Below the pieces are notes generated by a model that saw nothing but the letters and a program-made list of their open reading frames with translations, was not told the origin of the DNA and made no database searches. Both the position numbers and the translations under genes were made by a program. Shown here one piece after another: positions 23,670-31,709 of a stretch of 44,056 bases of DNA (position 1 is the stretch's first letter; the number at the start of each line of letters is the position of its first letter). Source of the DNA: Phycisphaerales bacterium (GTDB lineage Bacteria > Planctomycetota > Phycisphaerae > Tepidisphaerales > Tepidisphaeraceae); the NCBI GenBank assembly GCA_028291615.1, contig JAQGHM010000021.1, positions 1 to 44,056 of the forward strand. The letters run 5' to 3'.

Positions 23670-24557
23670 ATGTATGCAATCACGGGAATCTCGGGACAGG
23701 TCGGCGGCGAGGTCGCTCGTACCCTTCTAAGCGACGCCCAAGCCGTTCGCGCAGTCGTCCGTGACGCGCGTAAAGGCCAGGCATGGAAGGAGTTGGGCTG
23801 TGATCTGGCGATAGCGGACATGAGCGACGTGGCGGCGTTGACGCAAGCGCTCAGGGGTGCGGCCGGGGCGTTCGTCCTGCTGCCGCCGATCTTCGACCCA
23901 TCGCCGGGGTTTCCCGAGTCGCGCGCGACCATCGCCGCGATTCGCCAGGCATTGGAGGCAGCGCGTCCGGACAAGGTGGTCTGCATTTCGACGGTGGGCG
24001 CGCAGGCGAAACAGGAAAGCCTGTTGACGCAGTTGACGATCATGGAGCAGTCGCTGGGCGAACTGCCGATACCGGTCACGTTCCTGAGGCCGGCGTGGTT
24101 CATGGAGAATTGCCGATGGGACATCGCGTCGGCGCGCGAACGGGGCGTGATCGAAAGTTTTCTGCAACCGATCGAGCGCGCGATACCGATGGTCGCGACG
24201 GCGGACGTCGGGCGCGTCGCGGCGGAACTGTTGCGCGAGGCGTGGTCAGGCGTCCGTGTCGTCGAATTGGAGGGGCCAGCGCGTGTGTCCCCTGAACGGA
24301 TCGCCAAAATCTTGGGCGACATCCTTGGCCGCGACGTGCGAGCCCAAGTCGTCCCGCGCGAGTCGTGGGCACAAATCTTCCAGTCTCAGGGGATGATCCA
24401 TCCCGAGCCGCGGATGCAGATGATTGACGGCTTCAACAAGGGTTGGATCACGTTCGAGAATGACCAGGTACGCAAGGGCGTCGTTCCCATCGAGGACGTT
24501 CTCAGCGCGTTGATTGCCGAAATGGCGCCAAGCGCCACATCTCACGAAGCTGCATGA
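23670..24557 (+). CDS. NmrA-like NAD(P)-binding protein (atypical short-chain dehydrogenase)
   Basis: 295 residues with AGGAG eight bases before the ATG. The N-terminal Rossmann motif reads YAITGISGQVGGEVARTLL (GxxGxxG type). Typical NmrA/azoreductase-like text follows: AGAFVLLPPIFDPSPGF, KVVCISTVGAQA, and TFLRPAWFMEN. The family includes NAD(P)H-dependent quinone reductases and redox-sensing regulators; the catalytic Tyr-x3-Lys of classical SDRs is not seen. Wobble positions are G-rich (GCG, CTG, TTG), unlike the C-rich genes around, which hints at later acquisition together with the TetR gene. It is likely induced when the divergent TetR protein releases the operator. Confidence 0.9.
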   Translation: MYAITGISGQVGGEVARTLLSDAQAVRAVVRDARKGQAWKELGCDLAIADMSDVAALTQALRGAAGAFVLLPPIFDPSPGFPESRATIAAIRQALEAARPDKVVCISTVGAQAKQESLLTQLTIMEQSLGELPIPVTFLRPAWFMENCRWDIASARERGVIESFLQPIERAIPMVATADVGRVAAELLREAWSGVRVVELEGPARVSPERIAKILGDILGRDVRAQVVPRESWAQIFQSQGMIHPEPRMQMIDGFNKGWITFENDQVRKGVVPIEDVLSALIAEMAPSATSHEAA

Positions 24558-24644
24558 ATCTGCTTCAATGCGCGATGGTGAAACAGACGAAAGTTCAACG
24601 GGTATCTTGTCCGCCCCGACTTAGATCTTCTAAAATTACCCCCT

Positions 24645-24674
24645 CTTCTTTGCGATCTTTGCGTCTTTGCGGCA
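24645..24674. repeat. Unpaired CTTTGCG word arm
   Basis: CTTTGCGAT, CTTTGCGT and CTTTGCGG stand in tandem, a degenerate 8-9 bp repeat in the 200-bp convergent spacer between the NmrA-like gene and leuA. No inverted partner is visible. The rest of the spacer shows no gene. Confidence 0.6.
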
Positions 24675-24757
24675 GTATTTTTCTGAGCTCTTAACTTCGA
24701 GACAAGCCCCGCGGCCACAACGTCAAAGGGCTTTCTCATTGTGGGGACACGAGTTCG

Positions 24758-26413
24758 TCACAACCGATTGAGAGCGCTGAGTACTGCTTTTATGGACGCC
24801 AGCTCGATGCTTGTGTCTACTCCCGCGCCCCATCGTGTTTTACTGTCCGAGGTACGGATGCAGATGTAGGCAATGGCACTGGCTTCCACACCACGACCCA
24901 TTGCCTGCTCCCGGTAGTCACAGACCTCAAAAGCCTGGACTCCAGCGATTTGCAACCCACTGACAAATGCGGCAATGGGTCCATTGCCCGTGCCGGCGAC
25001 CTTTAGTTGCTGGTGGTTGTGGGTCATATCCGCCCGACAGTGAGCAACACCATCCGTGTCGCCGGAGTGGAAGTGCTTGAGAGCGTAAGGCTCCTGGCGT
25101 TCGATATACTCCCGCCAGAACAAATACTTAAACTCCTCCGCACTGACTTCACGACCCAGATAATCCACCGCGTCAATGTCGATCGGCCCGAACTCCCGCT
25201 GCATCTCTTTGTGCAGTTCGATGCCGAATTTGCTCTCCAGGAGGTAGGCCACTCCGCCCTTACCCGACTGGCTGTTAACCCGAATGACCTCGCTGTAAGT
25301 GCGGCCGATGTCATGCGGATCGATGGCCAGGTATGGGACATCCCAATGAGCCTTGCCCTGGCGCTTCTTCCATTCAGCCAGCGCTTTCTTAATGGCGTCC
25401 TGGTGTGAGCCGCTGAACGCGGTGAACACGAGCTCACCCGCATACGGATGACGCGGGTCAACGCTCATGCCCGTGCAGCGTTCGTAGACTTCCTCAATCA
25501 TGTTGAGGTCCGCGAAATCAAGACCACAATCAATGCCGTGCATGTGGAGGTTCAAAGCCACCGTGATGATGTCGAGGTTGCCCGTACGCTCTCCGTTGCC
25601 AAATAACGTCCCTTCAACTCGATCAGCGCCGGCAAGCAGTCCGAGCTCCGTTGAGGCCACACCCGTCCCCCGATCGTTGTGAGTGTGGACGCTGATGACC
25701 GCACAATCCCGTCGCTTCAAGTTGCGACAGAACCATTCAATCTGATCTGCATAGACATTGGGCATCGCCACCTCGACCGTCTCGGGCAGATTGAGGATGA
25801 TGGGAGATTCCGGGGTTGGCCCCCAGACCTCCATCACCGCCTCGCAGATTTCGAGCGCGAACTCGACTTCGGTTCCCGAGAAACTCTCCGGCGAATACTC
25901 AAATGTCACGTCGGTACCCGCCAGGCGCATCGATTTCTCCTTAATCAACCGCGTGCCCCGCGTGGCGAGCTTCACGATGTCAGCCTTCTCAAGGCCAAAG
26001 ACGACGCGCCGCTGCGCGGGTGAGGTGGAGTTGTACAGATGGATGATCACCCGCTTGGCTCCCACCAGTGCCTGCACCGTGGGTTCAATCAGGTCCTCCC
26101 GTGCCTGCACGAGAACCTGAATGGTGACATCATCCGGAATTCGTTCATCCTCAATCAGCCGGCGGACGAACTCAAACTCGGTGTTGGAGGCTGCCGGGAA
26201 ACCCACCTCAATCTCTTTGAACCCGCAACGGACCAACGCGTCGAACATCTCGAGCTTCTGGGAAACATTCATCGGCTGAGCCAGAGCTTGATTGCCGTCG
26301 CGCAGGTCCACGCTACACCATCGGGGAGCCTTCTCCAGCGTACGGTTGGGCCACTGCCTGTCAGGCAGATGAATGGTCGGAAACGGACGGTACTTACCAA
26401 CCGGAGAATTCAT
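24758..26413 (-). CDS. leuA: 2-isopropylmalate synthase, long (yeast/actinobacterial) type
   Basis: 551 residues. The start is the ATG at 26413, which has GGAG five bases upstream; a GTG two codons earlier would leave no spacing. The catalytic barrel shows SVDLRDGNQALAQPM (metal Asp and general text of the family), EIEVGFPAASNTEF and SVHTHNDRGTGVAS (metal His), with GNGERTGNLD following. The C-terminal third (GPIAAFVSGLQ and VCDYREQAMGRG) is the regulatory leucine-binding domain. The enzyme condenses acetyl-CoA and 2-oxoisovalerate, the first step of leucine synthesis. No other leu genes are adjacent. Codon use is less C-biased than in the neighbours. Leader hairpins suggest expression control. 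Confidence 0.97.
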   Translation of the reverse strand: MNSPVGKYRPFPTIHLPDRQWPNRTLEKAPRWCSVDLRDGNQALAQPMNVSQKLEMFDALVRCGFKEIEVGFPAASNTEFEFVRRLIEDERIPDDVTIQVLVQAREDLIEPTVQALVGAKRVIIHLYNSTSPAQRRVVFGLEKADIVKLATRGTRLIKEKSMRLAGTDVTFEYSPESFSGTEVEFALEICEAVMEVWGPTPESPIILNLPETVEVAMPNVYADQIEWFCRNLKRRDCAVISVHTHNDRGTGVASTELGLLAGADRVEGTLFGNGERTGNLDIITVALNLHMHGIDCGLDFADLNMIEEVYERCTGMSVDPRHPYAGELVFTAFSGSHQDAIKKALAEWKKRQGKAHWDVPYLAIDPHDIGRTYSEVIRVNSQSGKGGVAYLLESKFGIELHKEMQREFGPIDIDAVDYLGREVSAEEFKYLFWREYIERQEPYALKHFHSGDTDGVAHCRADMTHNHQQLKVAGTGNGPIAAFVSGLQIAGVQAFEVCDYREQAMGRGVEASAIAYICIRTSDSKTRWGAGVDTSIELASIKAVLSALNRL

Positions 26414-26420
26414 GGTCACT

Positions 26421-26435
26421 CCCTCTTAGGGAACT
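26421..26435 (-). promoter_or_regulatory. Possible SD-sequestering hairpin before leuA
   Basis: On the minus strand TTCCCTAAGAGGGAG folds as TCCCT-AAG-AGGGA, and the 3' strand contains the leuA Shine-Dalgarno. A structure this small is weak alone, but its position suggests translational control. Confidence 0.35.
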
Positions 26436-26463
26436 TTCTTCCATTGTTATTCTGCTTCACGCG

Positions 26464-26500
26464 CTAAAACAAACCCGGCTCCTCGGCGAAGGGCCGGCCT
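26464..26500 (-). terminator. Attenuator-like hairpin in the leuA leader
   Basis: On the minus strand CCGGC ... GCCGG encloses an inner CCTT/GAGG pairing and is followed by GTTTGTTTTAG. The shape is that of a weak intrinsic terminator between the candidate promoter and leuA. No Leu-codon-rich leader peptide is visible, so classical leucine attenuation is not supported. Confidence 0.4.
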
Positions 26501-26508
26501 GTATTAGC

Positions 26509-26536
26509 TTTATAATTCTCAGTCGTGCACAAGCAA
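26509..26536 (-). promoter_or_regulatory. Candidate leuA promoter
   Basis: On the minus strand TTGCTT (26536-26531) and TATAAA (26514-26509) are 16 bp apart. A start near 26502 would give a leader of about 90 nt containing both hairpins. Confidence 0.4.
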
Positions 26537-26744
26537 ATCTCCACCGTGAGTTTGTGATGAAGATCGTCGAAAGGGCGGCATGACCCCCAGAGCGAACCGG
26601 GGACAGGATACCGTGGACGCAGCGACATCCGCCCGTATTCCGTCCAGCAACCGCGAAAGTCCCCCCGCTTTTCCCGCAGTTTCGGGCTATTGGCTTCTCC
26701 GGCACGTTCTACTCTCTTATGTCACGCGCCCGTATCGCCCGATC
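26537..26744. other. Divergent spacer without a recognised gene
   Basis: Together with the leuA leader this makes a 331-bp gap. An open frame continuous with the next gene runs through it from 26580, but its translation lacks any family resemblance and the membrane protein's natural N-terminus is at 26745. I see no repeat word or RNA gene here. Confidence 0.4.
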
Positions 26745-27335
26745 ATGCTCCGCCGCCTGTCCAACTTCGCAACCGCCACCGCAGTCCTGCTCACCGCTGC
26801 GATCTGCTTATTGTGGCTGCGCAGCTACCGCCTGTCAGACAAGGTAACGTTGACGCGCGACGACGGCACGAGGTCCCTCCGCTCGGCCCAGGGCAGCGTC
26901 GTCCTCGGCCTCTACCTCGCCAACTACAAGCCCCGCCCCACCGAGCCCCGCGGCATCGCCTACACCCGAGGCGAACCCTCCTCCGCACAATGGGACCTGA
27001 TGGGCGTCCTCTTCCTCTGCTACGACCCCAGCGCCAAACTCATACGCTGGGAACACGCCGGCTTCGCCTGGTCCCACCGCCGAAGCAACCGCGACCTGAT
27101 CGTCACCGCCGTCGCCCCCTTCTGGAGCCTCGGTGCCGCCACCGCCGCGTTCCCGCTCGGATGCACCGCCCTGCGCCTCCGTTCCCGTCGCCGCCGCCGC
27201 CAAACCCCAGGCCTCTGCCCCACCTGCAACTACGACCTCCGAGCCACCCCGCACCGCTGCCCCGAATGCGGCACACCGACCGTAACATCACCCCCACGAG
27301 CGCAGGACAACCACAGTTCTACCGTCACCTTTTAG
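26745..27335 (+). CDS. Membrane protein with C-terminal zinc ribbon, planctomycete-type
   Basis: 196 residues from the ATG at 26745 (MLRRLSNFATATAVLLTAAI), chosen because a membrane helix begins at once. A central region (YDPSAKLIRWEH) and a second helix (LIVTAVAPFWSLGAATAAFPL) follow. The end, CPTCNYDLRATPHRCPECGTP, holds four cysteines in two CPxC/CPEC pairs and forms a zinc ribbon. This ending recurs in many small membrane proteins of Phycisphaerae; the function is unknown. The tandem proteins at 37931 and 38912 share the general N-terminal layout but lack the zinc ribbon. No Shine-Dalgarno is visible. Confidence 0.75.
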   Translation: MLRRLSNFATATAVLLTAAICLLWLRSYRLSDKVTLTRDDGTRSLRSAQGSVVLGLYLANYKPRPTEPRGIAYTRGEPSSAQWDLMGVLFLCYDPSAKLIRWEHAGFAWSHRRSNRDLIVTAVAPFWSLGAATAAFPLGCTALRLRSRRRRRQTPGLCPTCNYDLRATPHRCPECGTPTVTSPPRAQDNHSSTVTF

Positions 27336-27650
27336 CGGGCGAGCTTGCTCGCCGTGGCCCACGGCGCTGGTGCCCACTACCGATCTGAATTGACGATCAG
27401 TCACTCCCTCCCCACCCTCTTCACGTTTCACTCCCTGCTTCCCCAGCGTCCCGCCTCTCCCCAAGAACCCCTCTGTGTTCCCTGTGTCCTCAGTGGCGGA
27501 GCTCCTCTTCGTGCTCTTCGTGAACTTCGTGGTTCATCCTCCCGTCTACATGCGTCACTCGCGCCGCAGCGCCTCGGTCGAGTTCATTCGCGCGGCCATC
27601 ATCGCCACGCGTTCGCAGCCCCGCCCCTTTCCCCCTATAATCCCCCGCCC
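27336..27650. other. Spacer holding several unpaired repeat words
   Basis: This 315-bp gap has no plausible gene. It contains a GGCGAGC-TT-GCTCGCC hairpin (27338-27353) directly after a stop codon, a word related to hairpins D/E (27417-27435), a CTCTGTGTTC-type repeat (27471-27496) and a CTTCGTG-type 9-bp repeat (27507-27538) like the arm of hairpin I. None of the last three has a visible inverted partner. A TATAAT box lies at its end. Confidence 0.65.
27636..27641 (+). promoter_or_regulatory. -10 box (TATAAT) placed for near-leaderless transcription
   Basis: A perfect TATAAT ends 9 nt before the ATG of the sigma-54 regulator, with a C-only-plus-G gap and no Shine-Dalgarno. TTCGCA lies 18 bp upstream as a weak -35. 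Transcription would start at or within a few bases of the start codon. Confidence 0.5.
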
Positions 27651-29027
27651 ATGCCCGATAACGATGTTGTTAAATCCAACCTCCTCATCGTCGACGACGA
27701 GGAAGACCACGCCCAGGTGATGTGCGAGGCGCTCCAGCGCCTCGGCCACCGCTGCGACGTCACCTTCAACCTCCCCGAGGCCCGCGCCCGCATGGAGAAG
27801 AAGACCTACGACGTCATCGTCACCGACCTCGTCATGGACGGAAAACGCGACGGCCTCGAAGTCCTCGACCTCTCCCAGCGCGTCCAGGAACCGCCGCCGC
27901 CGGTGATCCTCGTCACCGCCCACGGCGACATCCAGACCTGCAAAGACGCCCTCCACAAGGGCGCTTACGACTACATTACCAAGCCGCTCGACCTCGAATA
28001 CTTCCGCGCTCAGGTCAACCGTGCCGCCGAAAAATCCGCACTCCAGAAACAGAACCAGGTCCTCCGTGAGCAGGTCGATCTCGAAAGCGGCTTCGAAGGG
28101 ATCGTCGGCCGCTCCGCCGGCATGCGCCAGGTCATCCAGACCGCCCGCCAGGTCGCCACCAGCGACATCCCGGTCCTGATCCTTGGCGAAAACGGCACCG
28201 GCAAGGAACTGATCGCCAAGGCCATCCACAACAACTCCCGCCGCCGCAAGCAGCGCCTGGTCACCATGAACTGCGCCGGCATGCCCGAGACGATTCTCGA
28301 AGACGAGCTCTTCGGCCACGTCAAAGGCGCCTTCACCGATGCCCGCACCGAGCGCGCCGGCCGCTTCGAGCACGCCGACAAGGGCACCCTCTTCATGGAC
28401 GAGATCGGCGACATGCCCCAGAACATGCAGGCCAAGCTCCTGCGCGTCCTCGAGAACGGCGAAGTCGTCCGCCTCGGCTCCAACGACGCCCTCAAGGTCG
28501 ATGTCCGCCTCATTAGCGCCACCAACAAAAACGTCGACGAGATGGTCGCCGACAAGCAGTTCCGCGAAGACCTTTACTACCGCATTAAAGGCGTCGTCAT
28601 CCACCTCCCCCCGCTGCGCGAGCGCCGCGAAGACATCCCGCTCCTCATCCACTTCTTCCTCCAGCAGATGGCCGACAAGTACCACCGCGAGATCGAAGGC
28701 ATCCACGCCGACGCCCAGCAGATCCTCCTAAGCCACTCCTGGCCCGGCAACGTCCGCGAGCTGCGCATGGTGCTGGAACAAATGGTCGTAATGTCCACCG
28801 GCGTCTGGCTGGGAATGGAAAACCTCCCCCAGGGCATCCGCCCCAGCGCCGCCAGCACCACCGGCGAAATGAAAAGCCTAGCCGGCCTCAGCATCGAACA
28901 GGTAGAAAAAGAACACATCCGCAGCACCCTGGAAATGACCCAGGGCAACCGCGAACAAGCCGCAAAGATCCTCGGCATAGGCGAACGAACGCTCTATCGG
29001 AAAATCAAGGAATACGGAATCCAATAA
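27651..29027 (+). CDS. Sigma-54-dependent response regulator (NtrC family)
   Basis: 458 residues from the ATG at 27651; an open frame continues upstream but encodes repeat text. REC domain: D15-D16, phospho-acceptor D59 (VIVTDLVMDG), K111 (ITKPLD). AAA+ domain: Walker A GENGTGKE (179-186), Walker B LFMDEIGD (247-254) and the sigma-54 contact loop GAFTDA (226-231) in place of the common GAFTGA. A Fis-type helix-turn-helix closes the protein (NREQAAKILGIGERTLYRKI). It should activate sigma-54 promoters after phosphorylation. The kinase at 22043 is of the fitting type. ispF follows 3 bp after the stop. Confidence 0.96.
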   Translation: MPDNDVVKSNLLIVDDEEDHAQVMCEALQRLGHRCDVTFNLPEARARMEKKTYDVIVTDLVMDGKRDGLEVLDLSQRVQEPPPPVILVTAHGDIQTCKDALHKGAYDYITKPLDLEYFRAQVNRAAEKSALQKQNQVLREQVDLESGFEGIVGRSAGMRQVIQTARQVATSDIPVLILGENGTGKELIAKAIHNNSRRRKQRLVTMNCAGMPETILEDELFGHVKGAFTDARTERAGRFEHADKGTLFMDEIGDMPQNMQAKLLRVLENGEVVRLGSNDALKVDVRLISATNKNVDEMVADKQFREDLYYRIKGVVIHLPPLRERREDIPLLIHFFLQQMADKYHREIEGIHADAQQILLSHSWPGNVRELRMVLEQMVVMSTGVWLGMENLPQGIRPSAASTTGEMKSLAGLSIEQVEKEHIRSTLEMTQGNREQAAKILGIGERTLYRKIKEYGIQ

Positions 29028-29030
29028 CAT

Positions 29031-29519
29031 ATGCCTCTCTTCCTCATCGGCCACGGCTACGACCTCCACCGCCTCCAACCCGGCGGCCGCCTCCTCCTCG
29101 CCGGCATCGAAGTCTCCACCGAAATCTCCCCCATCGCCCACAGCGACGGCGACGTGGTTATCCACGCCCTCGTTGACGCCATCCTCGGCGCACTGGGCGA
29201 AGGCGACATCGGCGAACACTTCCCCGACACCGACCCAAAGTGGAAGAACGCCTCCAGCCACCTCTTCCTCACCCACGCCTACGACCTCGCCAAATCGCGC
29301 GGCTACACCCTCGGCAACGCCGACGTCACCATCCTCGCCGAACGCCCCAAACTGAATCCCTTCAAACCGCAGATGGTGCAAAACCTCCAGCAACTTCTCG
29401 GCGGCCAGGTCAACATCAAGGCCGGCACCAACGAAAAATGCGACGCCATCGGACGCGGCGAAGCCATCGCTGCGCACGCCGTCGTCCTCCTGAAGTCGCC
29501 CTCCGCAACTCAAGCCTGA
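29031..29519 (+). CDS. ispF: 2-C-methyl-D-erythritol 2,4-cyclodiphosphate synthase
   Basis: 162 residues, the normal length. The metal-binding opening GHGYDLHRLQPGG contains the Asp and His ligands; IAHSDGDVVIHALVDAILGA supplies the third ligand and the core, and GDIGEHFPDTDPKWK is diagnostic. The C-terminal TNEKCDAIGRGEAIAAHAV is also standard. It converts CDP-methylerythritol phosphate to the cyclic diphosphate in the MEP isoprenoid pathway in the cytoplasm. It starts 3 bp after the sigma-54 regulator and is probably cotranscribed with it; no ispD is adjacent. Confidence 0.98.
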   Translation: MPLFLIGHGYDLHRLQPGGRLLLAGIEVSTEISPIAHSDGDVVIHALVDAILGALGEGDIGEHFPDTDPKWKNASSHLFLTHAYDLAKSRGYTLGNADVTILAERPKLNPFKPQMVQNLQQLLGGQVNIKAGTNEKCDAIGRGEAIAAHAVVLLKSPSATQA

Positions 29520-29589
29520 ACGCTCTTCACGTCCCCCACATTCAAACCAATGGTGCACTGACGCATGTTTAATGGACCATATTATTTTC

Positions 29590-29612
29590 TTGACTAAAAA
29601 AGCAATATCCAC
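29590..29612 (+). promoter_or_regulatory. Weak candidate promoter in AT-rich spacer
   Basis: TTGACT at 29590-29595 stands in an unusually AT-rich stretch; a poor -10 (near TAACTA) follows at about 17 bp. The start would be about 130 nt before the beta-helix gene. Confidence 0.25.
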
Positions 29613-29752
29613 TAACTAAAGATGTGTACTCTGCTGCATGAGGGAAGAGTGAGCCTTTGGGGCTGTCACGGGTGATCGAGTGCCTCTCTCATCAAAGCCA
29701 GAGTTGTAGCCACGTCTTCAGGGGGGTTTGACCGTTTGATGGGAGAACTGCC

Positions 29753-31516
29753 ATGGCCAACGTTGCTTCGCGGAAAGTTCGTCAAGCGCTGATCGAATCG
29801 TGCGAATCGCGCCTCCTGCTCGCCGCAAACATCATCTACGTGGACGCGAACATCGCCGCCCACAGCCCCTCCGCCGTCCATGACGGCTCGAGTTGGTCCC
29901 GCGCCTTCGACAATCTCCAGTCCGCCCTCACCAAGGCCGCCACCACCACCGGCGCGGACCAGATCTGGATCGCCGAAGGCACCTACAAACCCTCGCAGGT
30001 CTACTCGCCGCTGAACACCGCCGCCGCCCCTGTTGTTGGCGGCAACTCCGGACTCAACTCGCCGAATCTCAAGACTTTCAACCTCCCCGACAACGTTGCC
30101 CTCTACGGCGGCTTCGCCTACGGCGCCAAGTTCCTCTCCCAGCAGAACCCCGCCGCCCACCCCACCATCCTCAGCGGCGATCTCGCCGGCAACGACGCCA
30201 ACGCCGGCAACCCCGCCGCCGGCGACGCCAGCAAGTCCGACAACGCCTGGCACGTCGTCACCGCCGGTAACGACGTCACGCAAAAGGGCGTCACCGCCTC
30301 TCTCGACGGCCTCCGCATCATCGATGGTTACGCCGCCGGCCCCAACATCGGCGGCACGCTCTCACCCTTCGTTCAAGGCCACGCCGACGGTGGGGGCGTC
30401 TTCAGCGCCTTCGGCTCCAACCTCTCGATCAACGACAGCCTCTTCCAATACAACTTCGCCGCCAGCGATGGTGGCGGCGTCTTCTCCGACGGCTCCAACC
30501 TCGTCGCCACCGATTCGCGATTCCTCAACAACTCCGCCCTCGTCCGCGCAGGCGGCCTCGAAGGACTCAACGACTTCGAGTTCACCACCTCCCACACCTC
30601 CCTCGTCGATCACTGCTACTTCCAGGACAACACCTCCGCCGTCTTCGGCGGCGCCATCGTCGGCGAAGGCGCGTACCAGGGCGTCGACTCAAGCATGACC
30701 GTCAGCCGCTCCACCTTCGTCCACAACTCCGCCCCCGAAGGCGGCGCGATCGTGCTCGACACGCTCACCGTCAACATCGACAGTTGCACCTTCACCAACA
30801 ACCAGTCCACCGTCAACGCCGGCGCGATCGCCACCACCAACGTCGTTGGCACGATCGTCGGCGCGAAAAATGATTTCGCCACCACAGTCACGCGCTCCAC
30901 CTTCACCGACAACGCCACCCAGGCCGACAAGTCCATCCACGACACCTTCTTCCCCTTCCCCGGCATCAACTTCGCGCGCGGCGGGGGGGCGCTCGTCGCC
31001 TACATGAACGGCTACCTCAACGTCGATCATTGCCTCTTCGTCCACAACGCCACCCGCGATTCCGACGGCGGCGCAATCCTCAACGGCAACGCCTCCGCCA
31101 ACATCGGCGCAGGTGTCCTCTTCGCCGGCAGCCCCCCGATCACCGCCTATGTCGTCCAGACCACCATCACCGACAGCGTCTTCCTCAATAACCAGGCCCC
31201 CAACGGCGCCGGCGGCGCGATCGCCTCCGAGTCCGACGGCGTCTCCCCCCTCAGCACCGCCGCAGATTCCAGGCTCTCCGTTAGCGGCTCGGCGTTCGCC
31301 GCCAACCGCAGTTCCGGCAACGGCGGCGCGATCGCCCTCAGCTCCTCCTCCGCCAAGATCAACGGCAACCTCTTCGCCTTCAATCAGGGCGATCAGGGCG
31401 ACGCGATCTTCGCCACCCATTCCAACATCAACGGCTTCGCCTCCAGCGACCCGCAGGCGCTGGCCTCGCTCAAGGCGAACAACCTCTTCCTCTTCAACGA
31501 CATCGTCCTGCTCTGA
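29753..31516 (+). CDS. Right-handed beta-helix surface protein with LEPR-like N-terminus
   Basis: 587 residues with GGGAG upstream of the ATG. The N-terminus (ALIESCESRLLLAANIIYVDA) matches the planctomycete LEPR-type leader in which a short basic segment ends in an E-R-LL-A motif before export. From about residue 100 there are repeats of the polymorphic outer-membrane / Right_handed parallel beta-helix kind: GGGVFSDGSNL, FLNNSALVRAGGL, TFVHNSAPEGGAIVL, SCTFTNNQSTVNAGAI, CLFVHNATRDSDGGAI and AFAANRSSGNGGAI. Such proteins are exported and may be adhesins or polysaccharide-binding; no lyase catalytic residues can be identified. It stands alone between an AT-rich spacer and a strong terminator. 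Confidence 0.88.
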   Translation: MANVASRKVRQALIESCESRLLLAANIIYVDANIAAHSPSAVHDGSSWSRAFDNLQSALTKAATTTGADQIWIAEGTYKPSQVYSPLNTAAAPVVGGNSGLNSPNLKTFNLPDNVALYGGFAYGAKFLSQQNPAAHPTILSGDLAGNDANAGNPAAGDASKSDNAWHVVTAGNDVTQKGVTASLDGLRIIDGYAAGPNIGGTLSPFVQGHADGGGVFSAFGSNLSINDSLFQYNFAASDGGGVFSDGSNLVATDSRFLNNSALVRAGGLEGLNDFEFTTSHTSLVDHCYFQDNTSAVFGGAIVGEGAYQGVDSSMTVSRSTFVHNSAPEGGAIVLDTLTVNIDSCTFTNNQSTVNAGAIATTNVVGTIVGAKNDFATTVTRSTFTDNATQADKSIHDTFFPFPGINFARGGGALVAYMNGYLNVDHCLFVHNATRDSDGGAILNGNASANIGAGVLFAGSPPITAYVVQTTITDSVFLNNQAPNGAGGAIASESDGVSPLSTAADSRLSVSGSAFAANRSSGNGGAIALSSSSAKINGNLFAFNQGDQGDAIFATHSNINGFASSDPQALASLKANNLFLFNDIVLL

Positions 31517-31553
31517 ACCGCCGCGCGCGCCGTCGCAATGACAATCTTTATCC

Positions 31554-31587
31554 CTCTCCCGGTATCCGCCGGGAGAGTTTCTTTTTC
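31554..31587 (+). terminator. Intrinsic terminator of the beta-helix gene
   Basis: CTCTCCCGG-TATCCG-CCGGGAGAG is a perfect 9-bp GC-rich stem with a 6-nt loop, followed directly by TTTCTTTTTC. It lies 37 bp after the stop codon and is the clearest intrinsic terminator in the window. Confidence 0.9.
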
Positions 31588-31625
31588 ACGCGCAATACGC
31601 GCGATCGCGAATCTATGGTGCCGCA

Positions 31626-31653
31626 TTGCCCGTCTATCCGATTTGGCTAGAAT
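31626..31653 (+). promoter_or_regulatory. Candidate cysS promoter
   Basis: TTGCCC (31626-31631) and TAGAAT (31648-31653) are 16 bp apart. The -10 matches five of six positions. A start near 31660 gives a leader of about 50 nt before cysS. Confidence 0.5.
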
Positions 31654-31709
31654 CCCCATCGTCAATGAAATCGGGGCCGTAAGCCGTTTCGTCGAACAGG
31701 CAGTGCCGC

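Noticed and set aside
27345..27650. Possible N-terminal extension of the sigma-54 regulator
   Set aside because: The extension encodes repeat words and a promoter; the REC domain begins normally after the ATG at 27651.
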